Positions 15,920 to 25,998 are shown, counted from the first letter of the stretch. The stretch: DNA of 64,000 nucleotides from Prevotella sp. (GCA_017449675.1 JAFTFG010000006.1:248001-312000), one strand, 5' to 3'. Numbers and translations are program-made. Notes: generated from the letters alone by a model not told the origin.

Positions 15920-17404
15920 TTATTCTACAACTAATGCGATACACCAGAGACCGGTGATATCATTCAGATAGAAGTCATAAGTACCTGCTGGCACCTTGAT
16001 ATTGTCGCCGCCTGCGGGAACATAATACTTATCCTCACTGATCTCAGCACTACCATCACCGCCCCAGTTGACAGCCCAGTCATGGTTAGCGCGGAACTTC
16101 AACTCAGTATCAGCGTCAATAGTAGCACGGGCATACCAGTTATGCGGAGCCTTCTCCAATTGAGACAACTCAATCTCACCCTCATTGCTCCAACCGTTGA
16201 AGCCGCCGATCACAGTGATGGCATCATACTCGGTGGTAGGCTCATCGATAGCCGTCCACTCATAAGTCTTGGAAGCCATATTGAAGGTGAAAGTGTACCA
16301 GCCACCTTCCGCATTAGGACCGATAGCGCCACAGCCGTCAGCGTCACCGCCAAATACCAGACTACCAGAAGCAGCGGTAGAGCCATTCTCTCCACCCCAT
16401 GCGGCATTCCAGTCACCGAAGTGATCCTGTGCCCATATCTTCAGATCCCACTGGTTGGTCCACTTGGTGGTATAGGTAAACTTGTTACCGCCTAATGCAT
16501 AGAACAGACAAGTCTTGTCCGTCGTGCTCCATCCCTGTGGATTACCTACGATATAATAGCGCGTCTCCTTCGGTTCATACTTGAAATACAGTTTATTCAT
16601 GTCAAGGGTCACCAAAAACTCGCCGGCACCACTGATGACAGGAGTCTGGAAGCCACCATAGCGGGGATCGTCAGCCCACACGAGCAAGTTGGGAGACGAC
16701 GCATCACCATTCTCTGCACATCCTAAGGCAACAGCATCCCAAGGGAAGTTAGCCTCATCGAAGCCGGAGCCTTTGTAGAACTTATACCAGTTATCACCTT
16801 CATCAGAAGTGATGACCGTTGCCTGATAGACACCCGGCTCCACCTCTGTCATCCACGTAGGATTAGAATAATCCCAGCCCTGCCACTGTCCGAGCATGGC
16901 ATAGCCTTTACTGTCAATAGCCGGCACACTGGAATACGGAGTCAGTGTGGCAGCCGTCTCTGCAGAAGCGGAAACAGACTCACCGGAAGTCAGTACGGCT
17001 GACCACTCCGTAGCGATTGTCACCTCATGAGAAGTAGCAGAGCGGTCGAAGGTAGTAGCCTCCACCAGTGAATCCAACTGAGCAGACTTCACCTTGATGG
17101 AACCATTCTCGTAAGTATAAGGAAGACTAGCCCCGTTGACGGTCACGCTCTTCAATGTGATATAAGAGATTTCGTCCTGGTTCTTGGCCACTTTCACGAT
17201 CTCCACCGTTTCGGCAGCATTGTCCATCACCACATTCGCGTCACTGCCTGCAGTAACGGTGATACCATAGGCCGCAGCACTGCCGCCCGGGACATTTGAC
17301 TGCGGACTTGCCCAGTCGTCAAAATCCTCGTTACAAGAGGTGAATGCTGCTGCACAGAGCAGCATTCCACCTAATACTATATGTTTCTTCATACGATTCA
17401 TCAT
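15920..17404 (-). CDS. susF: SusF-like surface starch-binding lipoprotein
   Basis: An outer-surface glycan-binding lipoprotein that should help hold alpha-glucan for import. The 494-residue product has a lipobox near residue 24 (AAAFTSC). A SusE/F-type N-terminal Ig-like domain follows, then repeated starch-binding modules with WYKFYKGSGFDE, YYIVGNPQGWSTTDK and VIGGFNGWSNEGEIEL. The start may be five codons later (MKKHIVLGG, 17392). It lies 9 bases after susE in the susCDEF operon. The substrate is inferred from the GH77/GH13 neighbours and the shared LacI operators. Confidence 0.85.
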   Translation of the reverse strand: MMNRMKKHIVLGGMLLCAAAFTSCNEDFDDWASPQSNVPGGSAAAYGITVTAGSDANVVMDNAAETVEIVKVAKNQDEISYITLKSVTVNGASLPYTYENGSIKVKSAQLDSLVEATTFDRSATSHEVTIATEWSAVLTSGESVSASAETAATLTPYSSVPAIDSKGYAMLGQWQGWDYSNPTWMTEVEPGVYQATVITSDEGDNWYKFYKGSGFDEANFPWDAVALGCAENGDASSPNLLVWADDPRYGGFQTPVISGAGEFLVTLDMNKLYFKYEPKETRYYIVGNPQGWSTTDKTCLFYALGGNKFTYTTKWTNQWDLKIWAQDHFGDWNAAWGGENGSTAASGSLVFGGDADGCGAIGPNAEGGWYTFTFNMASKTYEWTAIDEPTTEYDAITVIGGFNGWSNEGEIELSQLEKAPHNWYARATIDADTELKFRANHDWAVNWGGDGSAEISEDKYYVPAGGDNIKVPAGTYDFYLNDITGLWCIALVVE

Positions 17405-17413
17405 TTTTAGTTA

Positions 17414-18586
17414 TTATTCTACAGAACCGGTGTTATTGTCGAAGTTCACCTTGAGGGTCTTACCTGCTACAGCGATAGAGTAATCCTCACCGACGTCATC
17501 ACGCCAGTTGTTGTCACAGTTATGCGTCTTGTCGCGGAAGACGAGTTGGCCGTCAACCACTGTAAACTCTGTACGCCACCAATCTTCACCAGGAACTTCG
17601 ATAAACGCACGAAGTTCAGCAGGATCACCGTAAGAACCGAAGTCTGCGAACGTCCATTCGCCCTTACCAGCAGGAGCCGTCATAGGTTGGGCGTTCCAAC
17701 TACCACCATCAACACAGTTGCCGATAACCTTAGCCATGCCTGGAGCGACAACGACTTTCACCTGAATCTCATTGCCAACAATCTTGCAGATGAACTCCAG
17801 TACATACCAGCCAGCCTTGCTGAAGACGATGTTACCATCATCGGCAGCAGTAATCTCCAGATCCTCCACCTGGTTATCGAACTCCTTAATCATATCATAG
17901 CCGAACCAGTCGTTGGGCTTATAACCCCACTTGAAGCCATCGCCACCATTATAGATCATGGTATAGAAGCGTCCATCCTTACCAGAGCCACTGTCAAAGA
18001 CAGGAATCAGCGGCTTCCAAGTCGACCAAGCCTCATCAATCGAGTTTCCACATACATAGACTGCTGTTGGCAGTGACAACTCAGAAGGAATCTCATAACT
18101 CAGCACATTCAAAGAAATGGCGTTAGAGAATACCTCACCGAAGTTTTCATAATCAGACTCTGCCAGATAAGCACGCAGACGGATATACAGTGGCAGTGCA
18201 CCTTCAGGATCAGCGTCCTCATGAGCGGCACGATACATCTCCAAGATGGCTGTATTCAACTCAACGGCAGGGACATTGATCTTCGTACTGGTATAGGTCG
18301 TTGACAACTCCTTCCAACTATCGTCGGCATTGTCCAGCGAAATCTGTACAGCATACGTCACCGCAGCGGGGAAGCCACCATAGTTAGGCTGCGTATTAAC
18401 TGTCAGATTCAGAAACTCCGCATAAGGCAGATCATACACGTTATTGGCTGCAAACTCCGGTGTGTTGAGCACAAAAGTCTCAGGGAACGTCATGACAGGA
18501 TTGCTGTCATTGTCATCACTGCACGATGTGAGCATCGGCAATGCTGCCACCATAGCGAGAAGCAGACTCTTATATATCTTTTTCAT
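17414..18586 (-). CDS. susE: SusE-like surface glycan-binding lipoprotein
   Basis: A 390-residue outer-membrane lipoprotein with lipobox PMLTSC22. The N-terminal SusE domain includes FVLNTPEFAANNVYDLPYAE and an AVQISLDN strand. C-terminal domains rich in Trp and Asp (WGYKPNDWFGYD, GGSWNAQPMTAPAGKGEW) look like SusE/F starch-binding modules. It sits between susD and susF. It most likely binds maltodextrin at the cell surface and is not catalytic. Confidence 0.83.
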   Translation of the reverse strand: MKKIYKSLLLAMVAALPMLTSCSDDNDSNPVMTFPETFVLNTPEFAANNVYDLPYAEFLNLTVNTQPNYGGFPAAVTYAVQISLDNADDSWKELSTTYTSTKINVPAVELNTAILEMYRAAHEDADPEGALPLYIRLRAYLAESDYENFGEVFSNAISLNVLSYEIPSELSLPTAVYVCGNSIDEAWSTWKPLIPVFDSGSGKDGRFYTMIYNGGDGFKWGYKPNDWFGYDMIKEFDNQVEDLEITAADDGNIVFSKAGWYVLEFICKIVGNEIQVKVVVAPGMAKVIGNCVDGGSWNAQPMTAPAGKGEWTFADFGSYGDPAELRAFIEVPGEDWWRTEFTVVDGQLVFRDKTHNCDNNWRDDVGEDYSIAVAGKTLKVNFDNNTGSVE

Positions 18587-18624
18587 ATTCTAATCCGAAT
18601 TATAGTTATAATCCTATTTATTAC

Positions 18625-20247
18625 TTAGTCACGATAACCTTCGTTCTGTTTCAGATTCGGGTTGTTCTCAAGGTCATTGACAGGAATCGGGAAGATATTA
18701 CGGAAAGCAGGGAACTGAGAACCTCCGAAAGAGTTACCCATCCACTCCCAGCGGAAACTGGACTGTCCTCCGAAACGTCCGAAACGGACCATGTCGACAC
18801 GGCGACGGCCTTCGAACCAGAACTCCTTAGACCACTCATTGAAGATATCATCCAGGGTATAAGCAGCCTTTGTGGTAGCATGAGCACGATTACGCAGTGC
18901 GTCAATCTTGTCTCTGGCGGCTGTTGTCTGACCATTCAGACGAGTCTCTGCCTCAGCATAAGTCAGATAAGCCTCAGCAAGACGCATCAGCGGCAGATCG
19001 GTATCCACCTTAGCCTGAGCACTGGCGGGCTGACCGTCAGAACGTACGTTACGGAACTTCACGCAACCATAGCCGACCTCCTGGTCGTCAAGGTCTGTGA
19101 TATAACGAGAATAAGGAGCATTCGGATAAATCAATGCACGGTCGTCACCAGCCAGTGTGATAATCTGATCGAGGTCACCTGTCTGGGGTACTTCCTGACT
19201 ACCGAAGAAACGGTCTGTCAACGTACCCTTCACACGGTTGCATCGACCCCAACTGTTATCTGTTCCAGAAGGAATATCATCACTCATCGAACCAGCATAA
19301 CTGGACAATACCAACATATTCATAGCACCATGACTCGTGGTGTTGATACCATCATGCAGGATGGGGAACACTGCCTCGAACTGAGCGCCATTGGTATCGT
19401 TGTCAGCCAGGAACAGCAACTGATAAGCGGAGTAGCCGCCCTTACCGGTAGTATTCAGATGATAGTAACCGTTATTGATTGCTTTTTCCGCATAGGTCTT
19501 TGCATCAGCCCAGCGAGGAGTGCCGGTATACACCTCCGCATTCAGGTAGAGGCGAGCCTTCAGCAACCAGTTGGCCACCTTGTCGACACGACCGTATTGC
19601 ACGGCACCGGGAGCAGCCATGTCATCCTCTATCTCTGTCAATTCCTTCTCGATATACTCAAAATACTGTGCACGTGTATAACGCTCACCCGGCGTAGCAC
19701 TGACATGCTCGATGAAGGCAGCATTTCCAAAGAGGTCCATGATATACCAGTAAACCAATGCACGGATGAAACGAACCTCCGCACGTTTCTGTTTGATATC
19801 CTCCGTTCCGTCATCAGCCACCTGATCCAGATAGAAGTTACAGAGCGTAATGGTGAAATATGCACGATAATAGAAACCGGTGCAACGCTCATTACCTTCA
19901 GAATAGGTATTGGTCACGAGGTCACGAAGACCACCGTCTGACCACCATACCCAACTAGCCTCATCCGAAGTGAACTCGTTGAGTTCCCAACTCATACGGA
20001 AGAACTCGGAACGTCCCTCGTCCAAGTCCTGGATATCCTTCCAGGCATCATCGTTGTCACCAGGACCCTTCTGTCCTGTGAGCACGAAACTGGAATAAAT
20101 CTTATTCAGCAGTGCATCTGTATCCAATTCACTGGTCTGCTGCGGGTTGATATTCTCCACATCCAGGTCCTTGGTGCACGATACAAATCCCATTGACAAT
20201 GCCAGCGCAACGGCAGGAATCAATGATTTAATACTATTTAATTTCAT
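18625..20247 (-). CDS. susD: SusD-like glycan-binding lipoprotein
   Basis: SusD forms the lid of the SusC transporter and binds glycan. The 540-residue product has a lipoprotein signal (SMGFVSC24), TPR-type helices (RAEVRFIRALVYWYIMDLFGN) and the C-terminal RagB/SusD signature FWFEGRRRVDMVRFGRF. It ends in the usual NPNLKQNEGY motif. It starts 21 bases after the susC stop and is the second gene of the operon. Confidence 0.93.
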   Translation of the reverse strand: MKLNSIKSLIPAVALALSMGFVSCTKDLDVENINPQQTSELDTDALLNKIYSSFVLTGQKGPGDNDDAWKDIQDLDEGRSEFFRMSWELNEFTSDEASWVWWSDGGLRDLVTNTYSEGNERCTGFYYRAYFTITLCNFYLDQVADDGTEDIKQKRAEVRFIRALVYWYIMDLFGNAAFIEHVSATPGERYTRAQYFEYIEKELTEIEDDMAAPGAVQYGRVDKVANWLLKARLYLNAEVYTGTPRWADAKTYAEKAINNGYYHLNTTGKGGYSAYQLLFLADNDTNGAQFEAVFPILHDGINTTSHGAMNMLVLSSYAGSMSDDIPSGTDNSWGRCNRVKGTLTDRFFGSQEVPQTGDLDQIITLAGDDRALIYPNAPYSRYITDLDDQEVGYGCVKFRNVRSDGQPASAQAKVDTDLPLMRLAEAYLTYAEAETRLNGQTTAARDKIDALRNRAHATTKAAYTLDDIFNEWSKEFWFEGRRRVDMVRFGRFGGQSSFRWEWMGNSFGGSQFPAFRNIFPIPVNDLENNPNLKQNEGYRD

Positions 20248-20268
20248 AATCGTTTCCTTGTTTTAGGT

Positions 20269-23200
20269 TTAGAAATTCAAGTTCAGTCCAAGGATACCTA
20301 CGAATGGACGTGGGTAGATGTTACCATCATATCCGCCATCGATTTCAGGATCAAGACCTTTGTATTTCGTAATCGTGAGCACGTTCTGAGCCGTTGCATA
20401 GACACGACCACTGAGAGGAAGTGAGAAGAACTTCTTGAACGAATAACCGACAGTGATGTTATCCAACTTGAAGAAAGAGGCATTCTGAATGAAGTAGTCA
20501 CTCAAAGACTCACGGGCAACCAGAGAATACCACTGCTTAGGAACGACATCCACCATCACATTATGCCAGGTACTTCCATTATATACCTGTGTAATATTCA
20601 AGTTGGAACCTGTTCCTGCATGTACACCATTATATACGTAGTTGTTGAAACTGGCACGTGCAGAGAAACTGAAATCCCACTGCTTGTATACTAACTTAGA
20701 GGTGAAGCCCATCGTCACATCAGGCGTAGACTTCTTGTAGAAGTAACGGTCATCCTCATCGATGAAACCATTGCCGTTACGGTCTACAAACTGACCGTTG
20801 ATAGGCTGTCCGGCCTCATCATATACCTGCTGATAGGTGTAATAGGCCTCTACGGGATGTCCTACCATCCAAGCCTTGATACCATTGGTTGTTCCATCAC
20901 CGGCAGCATATCCGCCATGCAGAATCTTATAATTAGGATTGTTGGCGCTGGTCAGTTCGTCGATCTCACTCTTGTTCCAAGTAAGGTTGTAACCTACTGT
21001 CCACTGCCAGTCCTTTGTCTGGATGGCACGCCAGTTTGCTGCAAACTCGATACCGGTGTTATGCAGAGAACCGATATTGCTGGTCACCTTGTTGGCGAAG
21101 TTGGTACCTACAGGAATCACCACATCATTGATCAGGTCTGTGGTCTTACGGTAATACCAGTCAAGGTTGAAAGTCAGACGGTCGTTCAGGATACCGAAGT
21201 CCAGACCGATGTTCCAAGTAGTGGTCTTCTCCCAAGTCAGATCGTCATTATATGCATCCGGACGATAGGTCGTACCATCACCAAACAGGTAATAGTAGGC
21301 ACCCTGAGTATTGGGCTTATAGGTAGGAATATAGGTATAGTCACCAATACCCTCCTGCTGACCGGTCATACCCCATCCGAGACGGAGTTTGAAGTCAGAC
21401 AACCAAGTAGCCTTCTTCATGAACGGCTCTTCATTGATCTTCCATGCCAGAGCCAGAGAGGGGAATACGCCCCAGCGGTTATTCTTAGAGAAGCGGGAGG
21501 ATCCGTCGTCACGCAGCGTGAAGGTCAGCATATAGCGATCCATCAAGGTATAGTTCAGACGACCGAAGAATGACACCAGATAGTTCTCACTCTCGTAGGG
21601 CAGCGTCTCAGAAGGCAAGTACATCTCTCCCGGATGCTCTGTGTTTGTCAGAGGATAGTAACCTGTATCGAACGACTCATACTTCTGATGGAAGTGCTGC
21701 CATTCATAACCGGCCATGATGTCAAAGTGGTGAATCTTGGCAAAATCCTTCATATACTGAGCATAGAGGTTGAAAGAGAGGTTATAGGTATTACGCTCGC
21801 CCCAACCGGTCTTACCATAGTAATAAGTTCCAGTACTGTAAGAATAAGGGCTGTTGGTATAACTGGTATTTCCTCTGCTTACATCTGCACCCATGTTCAT
21901 ATGGATATGGAGGTCTTCCAGACCATGAACCTTATAGTCAGCCTCGATATTACCAATAAAGGTCTTGGTCTTACCATTGCTGTCCAGGTTATTCAATTGT
22001 GCAACAGGGTTTCCTACTGCAGTATTGTTGACACCATTCGTCCATTCGGCATCAGGGCGAGTAGTGGGATAACTCCACTGCCAATAGCCACCAAAGTCTT
22101 TAGCCTGTTGAGCAGTGCTAGCATTGACTGGTTTGGTAGGATCCATGCCCATTGCACTTCCGATAGCACCCTGGTCTGCCCATGTCGTCTTAGAGTACAT
22201 ACCCTTGGCATTGATGTTGAAGTTCAGGTGATCGTTCAACAGCGACGGTGAGACATTCACACTGGCAGTATAACGTTGGTAGTTACTGGTTTTCAGGATA
22301 CCGTTCTGGCTGGTGTAGCCCAAACTAACACGATAGGGCATGTTCTTCAGACCACCCGTCATCGTGATATTATGATCGGTAGATACGGCGGTACGGTAGA
22401 TCTCGTCCTGCCAGTCTGTGTTAGCAAACAGGTGAGTACCCGTCTCATCGTAATAGCCCAGGTTGGCATACTCAGGACTAGCGAGCCACTCCTCGTCTGT
22501 TGTATAGCCCTTATAACGCTGGGACAGTCCTTTGGCAAATTCCGTAAACTGATTAGCGTCCATGACATCCATCGTACTCTTGACAACACTTACAGATACA
22601 TTACCGTTGTAAGAGAACTGAGGGCGAGCGCCCTTACGACCTTTCTTCGTCGTGATGATAATCACACCGTTAGAAGCGCGGCTACCATAGATGGCGGTAG
22701 CAGAAGCATCCTTCAAGACGGTGAATGACTCAATATCATTCGGGTTTACCATTGACAGCGGATTGTCAGAGCCGGATGCGCCATAACTATCCATAGCCAG
22801 ACCGTCAATCACGATCAACGGATCGTTAGAGGCATTCAGTGACGAACCGCCACGAATACGGATGGTAGCGCCGCCACCAGGAGCACCACCGGAATTGGTA
22901 ATCTGCACACCGGCAATCTTACCCTGCAACATGTCCTGAGCGGAAGTCTGCAAGCCATGGTTCATCTCATCAGGCTTGATAGCCGTTACCGAACCGGTCA
23001 AGTCGTTCTTCTTGGCACGACCATAACCGATGACCACCACGTTGTCAAGGACGGCGGCATCTTCCAGAAGAGTAACTACAAGGTCTGCGGCTGCTTTCAC
23101 GGTCTGGGTCTGATAGCCCACATACGACACGCTAATGTCAGCACCCTGATTTGCTTTCAGGACGAAATTACCGTCGAAGTCAGATACGGTAGCGGTCTGT

Positions 23201-23361
23201 GTACCTACCACACGTACGGTTGCTCCGATAATCGGTTCACCCTGAGCATCTTTAACATGACCTTTGACATCAATCTGTGCAAAGGCACCTACCGAAAGGA
23301 AGAGTCCTAATAGAAGGACAAACATCCTCAGCGGAGTCTTAATGTTTACCTGCTTCATCAT
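20269..23361 (-). CDS. susC: SusC-like TonB-dependent transporter
   Basis: A TonB-dependent outer-membrane transporter for alpha-glucan oligosaccharides. From the ATG at 23361 it has 1030 residues: signal peptide, a carboxypeptidase-regulatory-like domain (VKGHVKDAQGEPIIGATVRV), a TonB box region (DNVVVIGYG), a plug domain (MLQGKIAGVQITNSGGAPGG) and a beta-barrel ending LGLNLNF. The frame opens up to 20 codons earlier, but that part overlaps the promoter at 23419-23426, so the later ATG is favoured. It is the first gene of susCDEF, divergent from the LacI regulator. Confidence 0.94.
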   Translation of the reverse strand: MMKQVNIKTPLRMFVLLLGLFLSVGAFAQIDVKGHVKDAQGEPIIGATVRVVGTQTATVSDFDGNFVLKANQGADISVSYVGYQTQTVKAAADLVVTLLEDAAVLDNVVVIGYGRAKKNDLTGSVTAIKPDEMNHGLQTSAQDMLQGKIAGVQITNSGGAPGGGATIRIRGGSSLNASNDPLIVIDGLAMDSYGASGSDNPLSMVNPNDIESFTVLKDASATAIYGSRASNGVIIITTKKGRKGARPQFSYNGNVSVSVVKSTMDVMDANQFTEFAKGLSQRYKGYTTDEEWLASPEYANLGYYDETGTHLFANTDWQDEIYRTAVSTDHNITMTGGLKNMPYRVSLGYTSQNGILKTSNYQRYTASVNVSPSLLNDHLNFNINAKGMYSKTTWADQGAIGSAMGMDPTKPVNASTAQQAKDFGGYWQWSYPTTRPDAEWTNGVNNTAVGNPVAQLNNLDSNGKTKTFIGNIEADYKVHGLEDLHIHMNMGADVSRGNTSYTNSPYSYSTGTYYYGKTGWGERNTYNLSFNLYAQYMKDFAKIHHFDIMAGYEWQHFHQKYESFDTGYYPLTNTEHPGEMYLPSETLPYESENYLVSFFGRLNYTLMDRYMLTFTLRDDGSSRFSKNNRWGVFPSLALAWKINEEPFMKKATWLSDFKLRLGWGMTGQQEGIGDYTYIPTYKPNTQGAYYYLFGDGTTYRPDAYNDDLTWEKTTTWNIGLDFGILNDRLTFNLDWYYRKTTDLINDVVIPVGTNFANKVTSNIGSLHNTGIEFAANWRAIQTKDWQWTVGYNLTWNKSEIDELTSANNPNYKILHGGYAAGDGTTNGIKAWMVGHPVEAYYTYQQVYDEAGQPINGQFVDRNGNGFIDEDDRYFYKKSTPDVTMGFTSKLVYKQWDFSFSARASFNNYVYNGVHAGTGSNLNITQVYNGSTWHNVMVDVVPKQWYSLVARESLSDYFIQNASFFKLDNITVGYSFKKFFSLPLSGRVYATAQNVLTITKYKGLDPEIDGGYDGNIYPRPFVGILGLNLNF

Positions 23362-23418
23362 TTCATTTTTAAAGATTAGTAATATGTTTTTAGTTCTCAT
23401 TTCGAAAATATCACGATG

Positions 23419-23426
23419 CAAAGATA
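23419..23426 (-). promoter_or_regulatory. -7 box of the susCDEF promoter
   Basis: TATCTTTG on the minus strand, about 58 bases before the susC start. No TTTG lies at the usual -33 position, which suggests the promoter needs an activator. The palindromic operator at 23478-23499 is centred 62.5 bases upstream. Confidence 0.65.
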
Positions 23427-23477
23427 GGATTTGTTTCCATTCGTTAATACTTTTTTTGAGTTAAAACCGTTATTAGA

Positions 23478-23499
23478 GAAATGCAAACGTTTGCATTTC
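23478..23499. promoter_or_regulatory. LacI-family operator, 22-bp perfect palindrome
   Basis: GAAATGCAAAC joined to its exact reverse complement gives a perfect 22-bp dyad with the CG centre typical of LacI-family operators (core GCAAACGTTTGC). It is almost equidistant from the -7 boxes of susC (62.5 bases) and the regulator gene (63.5 bases). A second copy of the core lies upstream of the GH77 gene (25999-26010). Confidence 0.85.
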
Positions 23500-23551
23500 C
23501 GCTGACCTATAAATAAATGAAGGTAGAAGTACCAGATATGGAACTTTTCCC

Positions 23552-23559
23552 TATCTTTG
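23552..23559 (+). promoter_or_regulatory. -7 box of the LacI-family regulator promoter
   Basis: TATCTTTG lies 24 bases before the regulator start codon. No TTTG stands at -33. Its position excludes the in-frame upstream ATG at 23557 as the start. Confidence 0.65.
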
Positions 23560-23583
23560 CAAAGAAAATCTAAAAACCGCAAA

Positions 23584-24609
23584 ATGGCAGAACATACACC
23601 CCTGACAATGAAGGATATCGCACGTGAGTTCGGCATCAGTGTAGCCACTGTCTCCCGTGCCCTGAAGGACTCCCCACGTATCTCCGCAGAACGAAGGGCC
23701 GCCATTCAACAATATGCTAGGGAACATAACTTCACCCCCAACCCGATTGCGGAGTCGCTGCGCCATTCTCGGGTGAAACCCCAGAAACTCATCGGAGTCA
23801 TCATTCCCAATTTCGTACACTATTACTTCGCCTCGGTACTGAGCGGTATTGAGGAGGAGGCCTCCGCTCACGGCTATCGTCTGTTGGTGGCCACCAGTCA
23901 GGAGAGTTACGAAAGGGAGGTACGTATCTGTCAGGCATTCTATGAGAACAAGGTTTGCGGTATTATCGTCTCACAGGCCAAGGACACCCAGAAGTACGAC
24001 CACTTCCAACGACTGATGGACGCAGGAGTGCCATTGGTCTTCTACGACCGTATCTGTACGGGTGTCAATGCCAGTCGTGTGGTCGTCGACGATTATATGG
24101 GAGCCTTCAATGCCGTCACCCACCTCATTGAGACAGGCTGCAACCGTATCGCCTTCTATGGCTCCTCGATGACGATGGAGATCTCCAAGAACCGTTTCAA
24201 CGGCTACAAAGACGCCTTACTCAAACACGGTCTCCCGTATGACGAGCAACTCATCCGTATCTGTGACAACCGCGCAGACGCAGAGGCCATCACTCCGGAA
24301 CTACTTCAAAAAGATGCCCCCCCCAATGGCTTTTTCGCCATTAACGACGATACGGCCATCGGTATCATGTATACGGCCAAACGGATGGGATTCAAGGTAC
24401 CTGACGATGTCTCCATATGCGGATTCACCAACGGCTATCGTGCCATTGCCTGCGACCCCATGCTGACTACAGTGGAACAGCGAGGAAAACGTGTCGGCGA
24501 GGAAGCAGCCAACATCCTGATAGGACATGTAGAACAGACCATCCCACTCGACAAGGTGGAGCGTCGTATCGTGCGTACCAAACTGATCATCAGGGGAACG
24601 ACTAGGTAG
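23584..24609 (+). CDS. LacI-family transcriptional regulator of the alpha-glucan locus
   Basis: From the ATG at 23584 the product is 341 residues. The N-terminal helix-turn-helix reads MKDIAREFGISVATVSRALK, followed by the hinge NPIAESLRHSR, which contacts the operator centre. A periplasmic-binding-protein-like effector domain follows (LIGVIIPNFVHYYFASVLSG ... DDVSICGFTNG ... TTVEQ). The matching palindrome sits in its own promoter region and upstream of GH77, so it very likely controls susCDEF, itself, the MFS gene and malQ-pulA. The effector is probably a maltodextrin, by inference from context. Operator positions suggest activation rather than simple blocking. Confidence 0.93.
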   Translation: MAEHTPLTMKDIAREFGISVATVSRALKDSPRISAERRAAIQQYAREHNFTPNPIAESLRHSRVKPQKLIGVIIPNFVHYYFASVLSGIEEEASAHGYRLLVATSQESYEREVRICQAFYENKVCGIIVSQAKDTQKYDHFQRLMDAGVPLVFYDRICTGVNASRVVVDDYMGAFNAVTHLIETGCNRIAFYGSSMTMEISKNRFNGYKDALLKHGLPYDEQLIRICDNRADAEAITPELLQKDAPPNGFFAINDDTAIGIMYTAKRMGFKVPDDVSICGFTNGYRAIACDPMLTTVEQRGKRVGEEAANILIGHVEQTIPLDKVERRIVRTKLIIRGTTR

Positions 24610-24660
24610 ATATGAGATAAGAGATATGAGATAAAAGATAAGAGATAAAAGATAAATGAT
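24608..24660. repeat. Degenerate A/G-rich tandem repeat before the MFS gene
   Basis: The whole spacer between the regulator stop and the MFS start is made of GATATGAGATAA / GAGATA / AAAGATAA variants. It has the same character as the purine-rich spacers at 668, 5374 and 11571. No promoter or terminator is visible in it, so the MFS gene should be co-transcribed with the regulator. Confidence 0.7.
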
Positions 24661-25992
24661 ATGAAACAAAAACCGAATTTACCGTTTTGGAGTCTTTGGA
24701 ACCTCAGTTTTGGCTTCTTTGGCGTACAGATTGCCTATGCCCTACAAAGTGCTAATATCTCCCGCATCTTCGCCACCCTGGGGGCAGACCCCCACAACCT
24801 GAGTTACTTCTGGATTCTCCCCCCGTTGATGGGTATTCTGGTACAACCGATTGTCGGTACATTAAGCGACAAGACATGGACCCGCTTCGGGCGACGTATA
24901 CCTTATTTATTTATAGGAGCAGCCGTAGCCGTACTGGTGATGTGCCTGTTGCCCAATGCCGGCTCCCTGGGGCTGACCATCAGTGCCGCCATGATGTTTG
25001 GATTGATTGCCCTGATGTTTCTGGATACCAGTATCAACATGGCGATGCAACCTTTCAAGATGTTGGTGGGTGACATGGTCAACGAAGAGCAGAAAGCCAA
25101 GGCGTACAGCATCCAGTCGTTCCTCTGCAATGCCGGTTCGGTGGCTGGCTTTGTCTTCCCGTTTCTCTTCACGTGGATTGGTGTCAGCAATGTCGCCAAG
25201 AAGGGAGTCATTCCCGACAGTGTCATCTGGTCGTTCTATATCGGTGCCGCCATCCTGATCCTCTGTGTGATCTATACGACCCTGAAGGTAAAGGAATGGA
25301 ACCCACAGGAGTATGCGGAATATAATGGAACCAGCACCTCTGGTGATTCCGATCATACCAACGGCACTAATAACGCCAGCGACTCCAGTAACTGGCTGAC
25401 GCTGCTGCGCAACGCTCCCTCCACTTTCTGGAAAGTAGGACTCGTACAGTTCTTCTGTTGGGCTGCCTTCCTATATATGTGGAACTATACGACGGGAGCC
25501 ATTGCCGAGACTGTATGGTACACGACAGATCCAGCCAGTGAGGACTTTCAGACGGCAGGTAACTGGGTAGGTATTCTCTTTGCAGTACAGGCGATCGGTT
25601 CCGTCATCTGGGCCACCATCCTTCCTCAGTTCAAGAACACCAAGGTAGCATATGCCGTCAGTCTGATTATCGGAGGAATCGGCTTTGTGTTAGTACCCTT
25701 CATCCATGATGCCTACCTGCAGTTCATTCCCTTTATACTGATCGGCTGTGCATGGGCCGCCATGCTCGCCATGCCGTTTACCTTTGTCACCAATGCCCTG
25801 CAAGGCTACGGACACATGGGTGCCTATCTCGGTCTGTTTAACGGTACCATCTGTATTCCCCAGATTATTGCCGCACTCTGTGGAGGTATCATCCTCACGC
25901 TGGTAGGCAGTCACCAGTCGACCATGATGATTGTATCCGGTGTCTTGCTCTGTATCGGTGCCGCCTGTGTAACCATCATCCAAAAGAAATGA
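24661..25992 (+). CDS. MFS (SLC45-like) sugar transporter
   Basis: An inner-membrane sugar:cation symporter with about twelve membrane segments in 443 residues. The GPH/SLC45-type motif LSDKTWTRFGRRIPYLFIGA follows the second membrane segment. The N-terminus FWSLWNLSFGFFGVQIAYAL is typical of Bacteroidota maltose/oligosaccharide MFS proteins found next to SusCD loci. The likely substrate is maltose or maltodextrin, inferred from the GH77 and GH13 genes downstream. It is followed by a terminator at 26033-26065. Confidence 0.88.
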   Translation: MKQKPNLPFWSLWNLSFGFFGVQIAYALQSANISRIFATLGADPHNLSYFWILPPLMGILVQPIVGTLSDKTWTRFGRRIPYLFIGAAVAVLVMCLLPNAGSLGLTISAAMMFGLIALMFLDTSINMAMQPFKMLVGDMVNEEQKAKAYSIQSFLCNAGSVAGFVFPFLFTWIGVSNVAKKGVIPDSVIWSFYIGAAILILCVIYTTLKVKEWNPQEYAEYNGTSTSGDSDHTNGTNNASDSSNWLTLLRNAPSTFWKVGLVQFFCWAAFLYMWNYTTGAIAETVWYTTDPASEDFQTAGNWVGILFAVQAIGSVIWATILPQFKNTKVAYAVSLIIGGIGFVLVPFIHDAYLQFIPFILIGCAWAAMLAMPFTFVTNALQGYGHMGAYLGLFNGTICIPQIIAALCGGIILTLVGSHQSTMMIVSGVLLCIGAACVTIIQKK

Positions 25993-25998
25993 GATAGC

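Noticed and set aside
19000..22730. Plus-strand open frames of 200-350 codons opposite susC and susD
   Set aside because: Complementary-strand artefacts of biased codon use in the SusC/SusD genes; no family resemblance.
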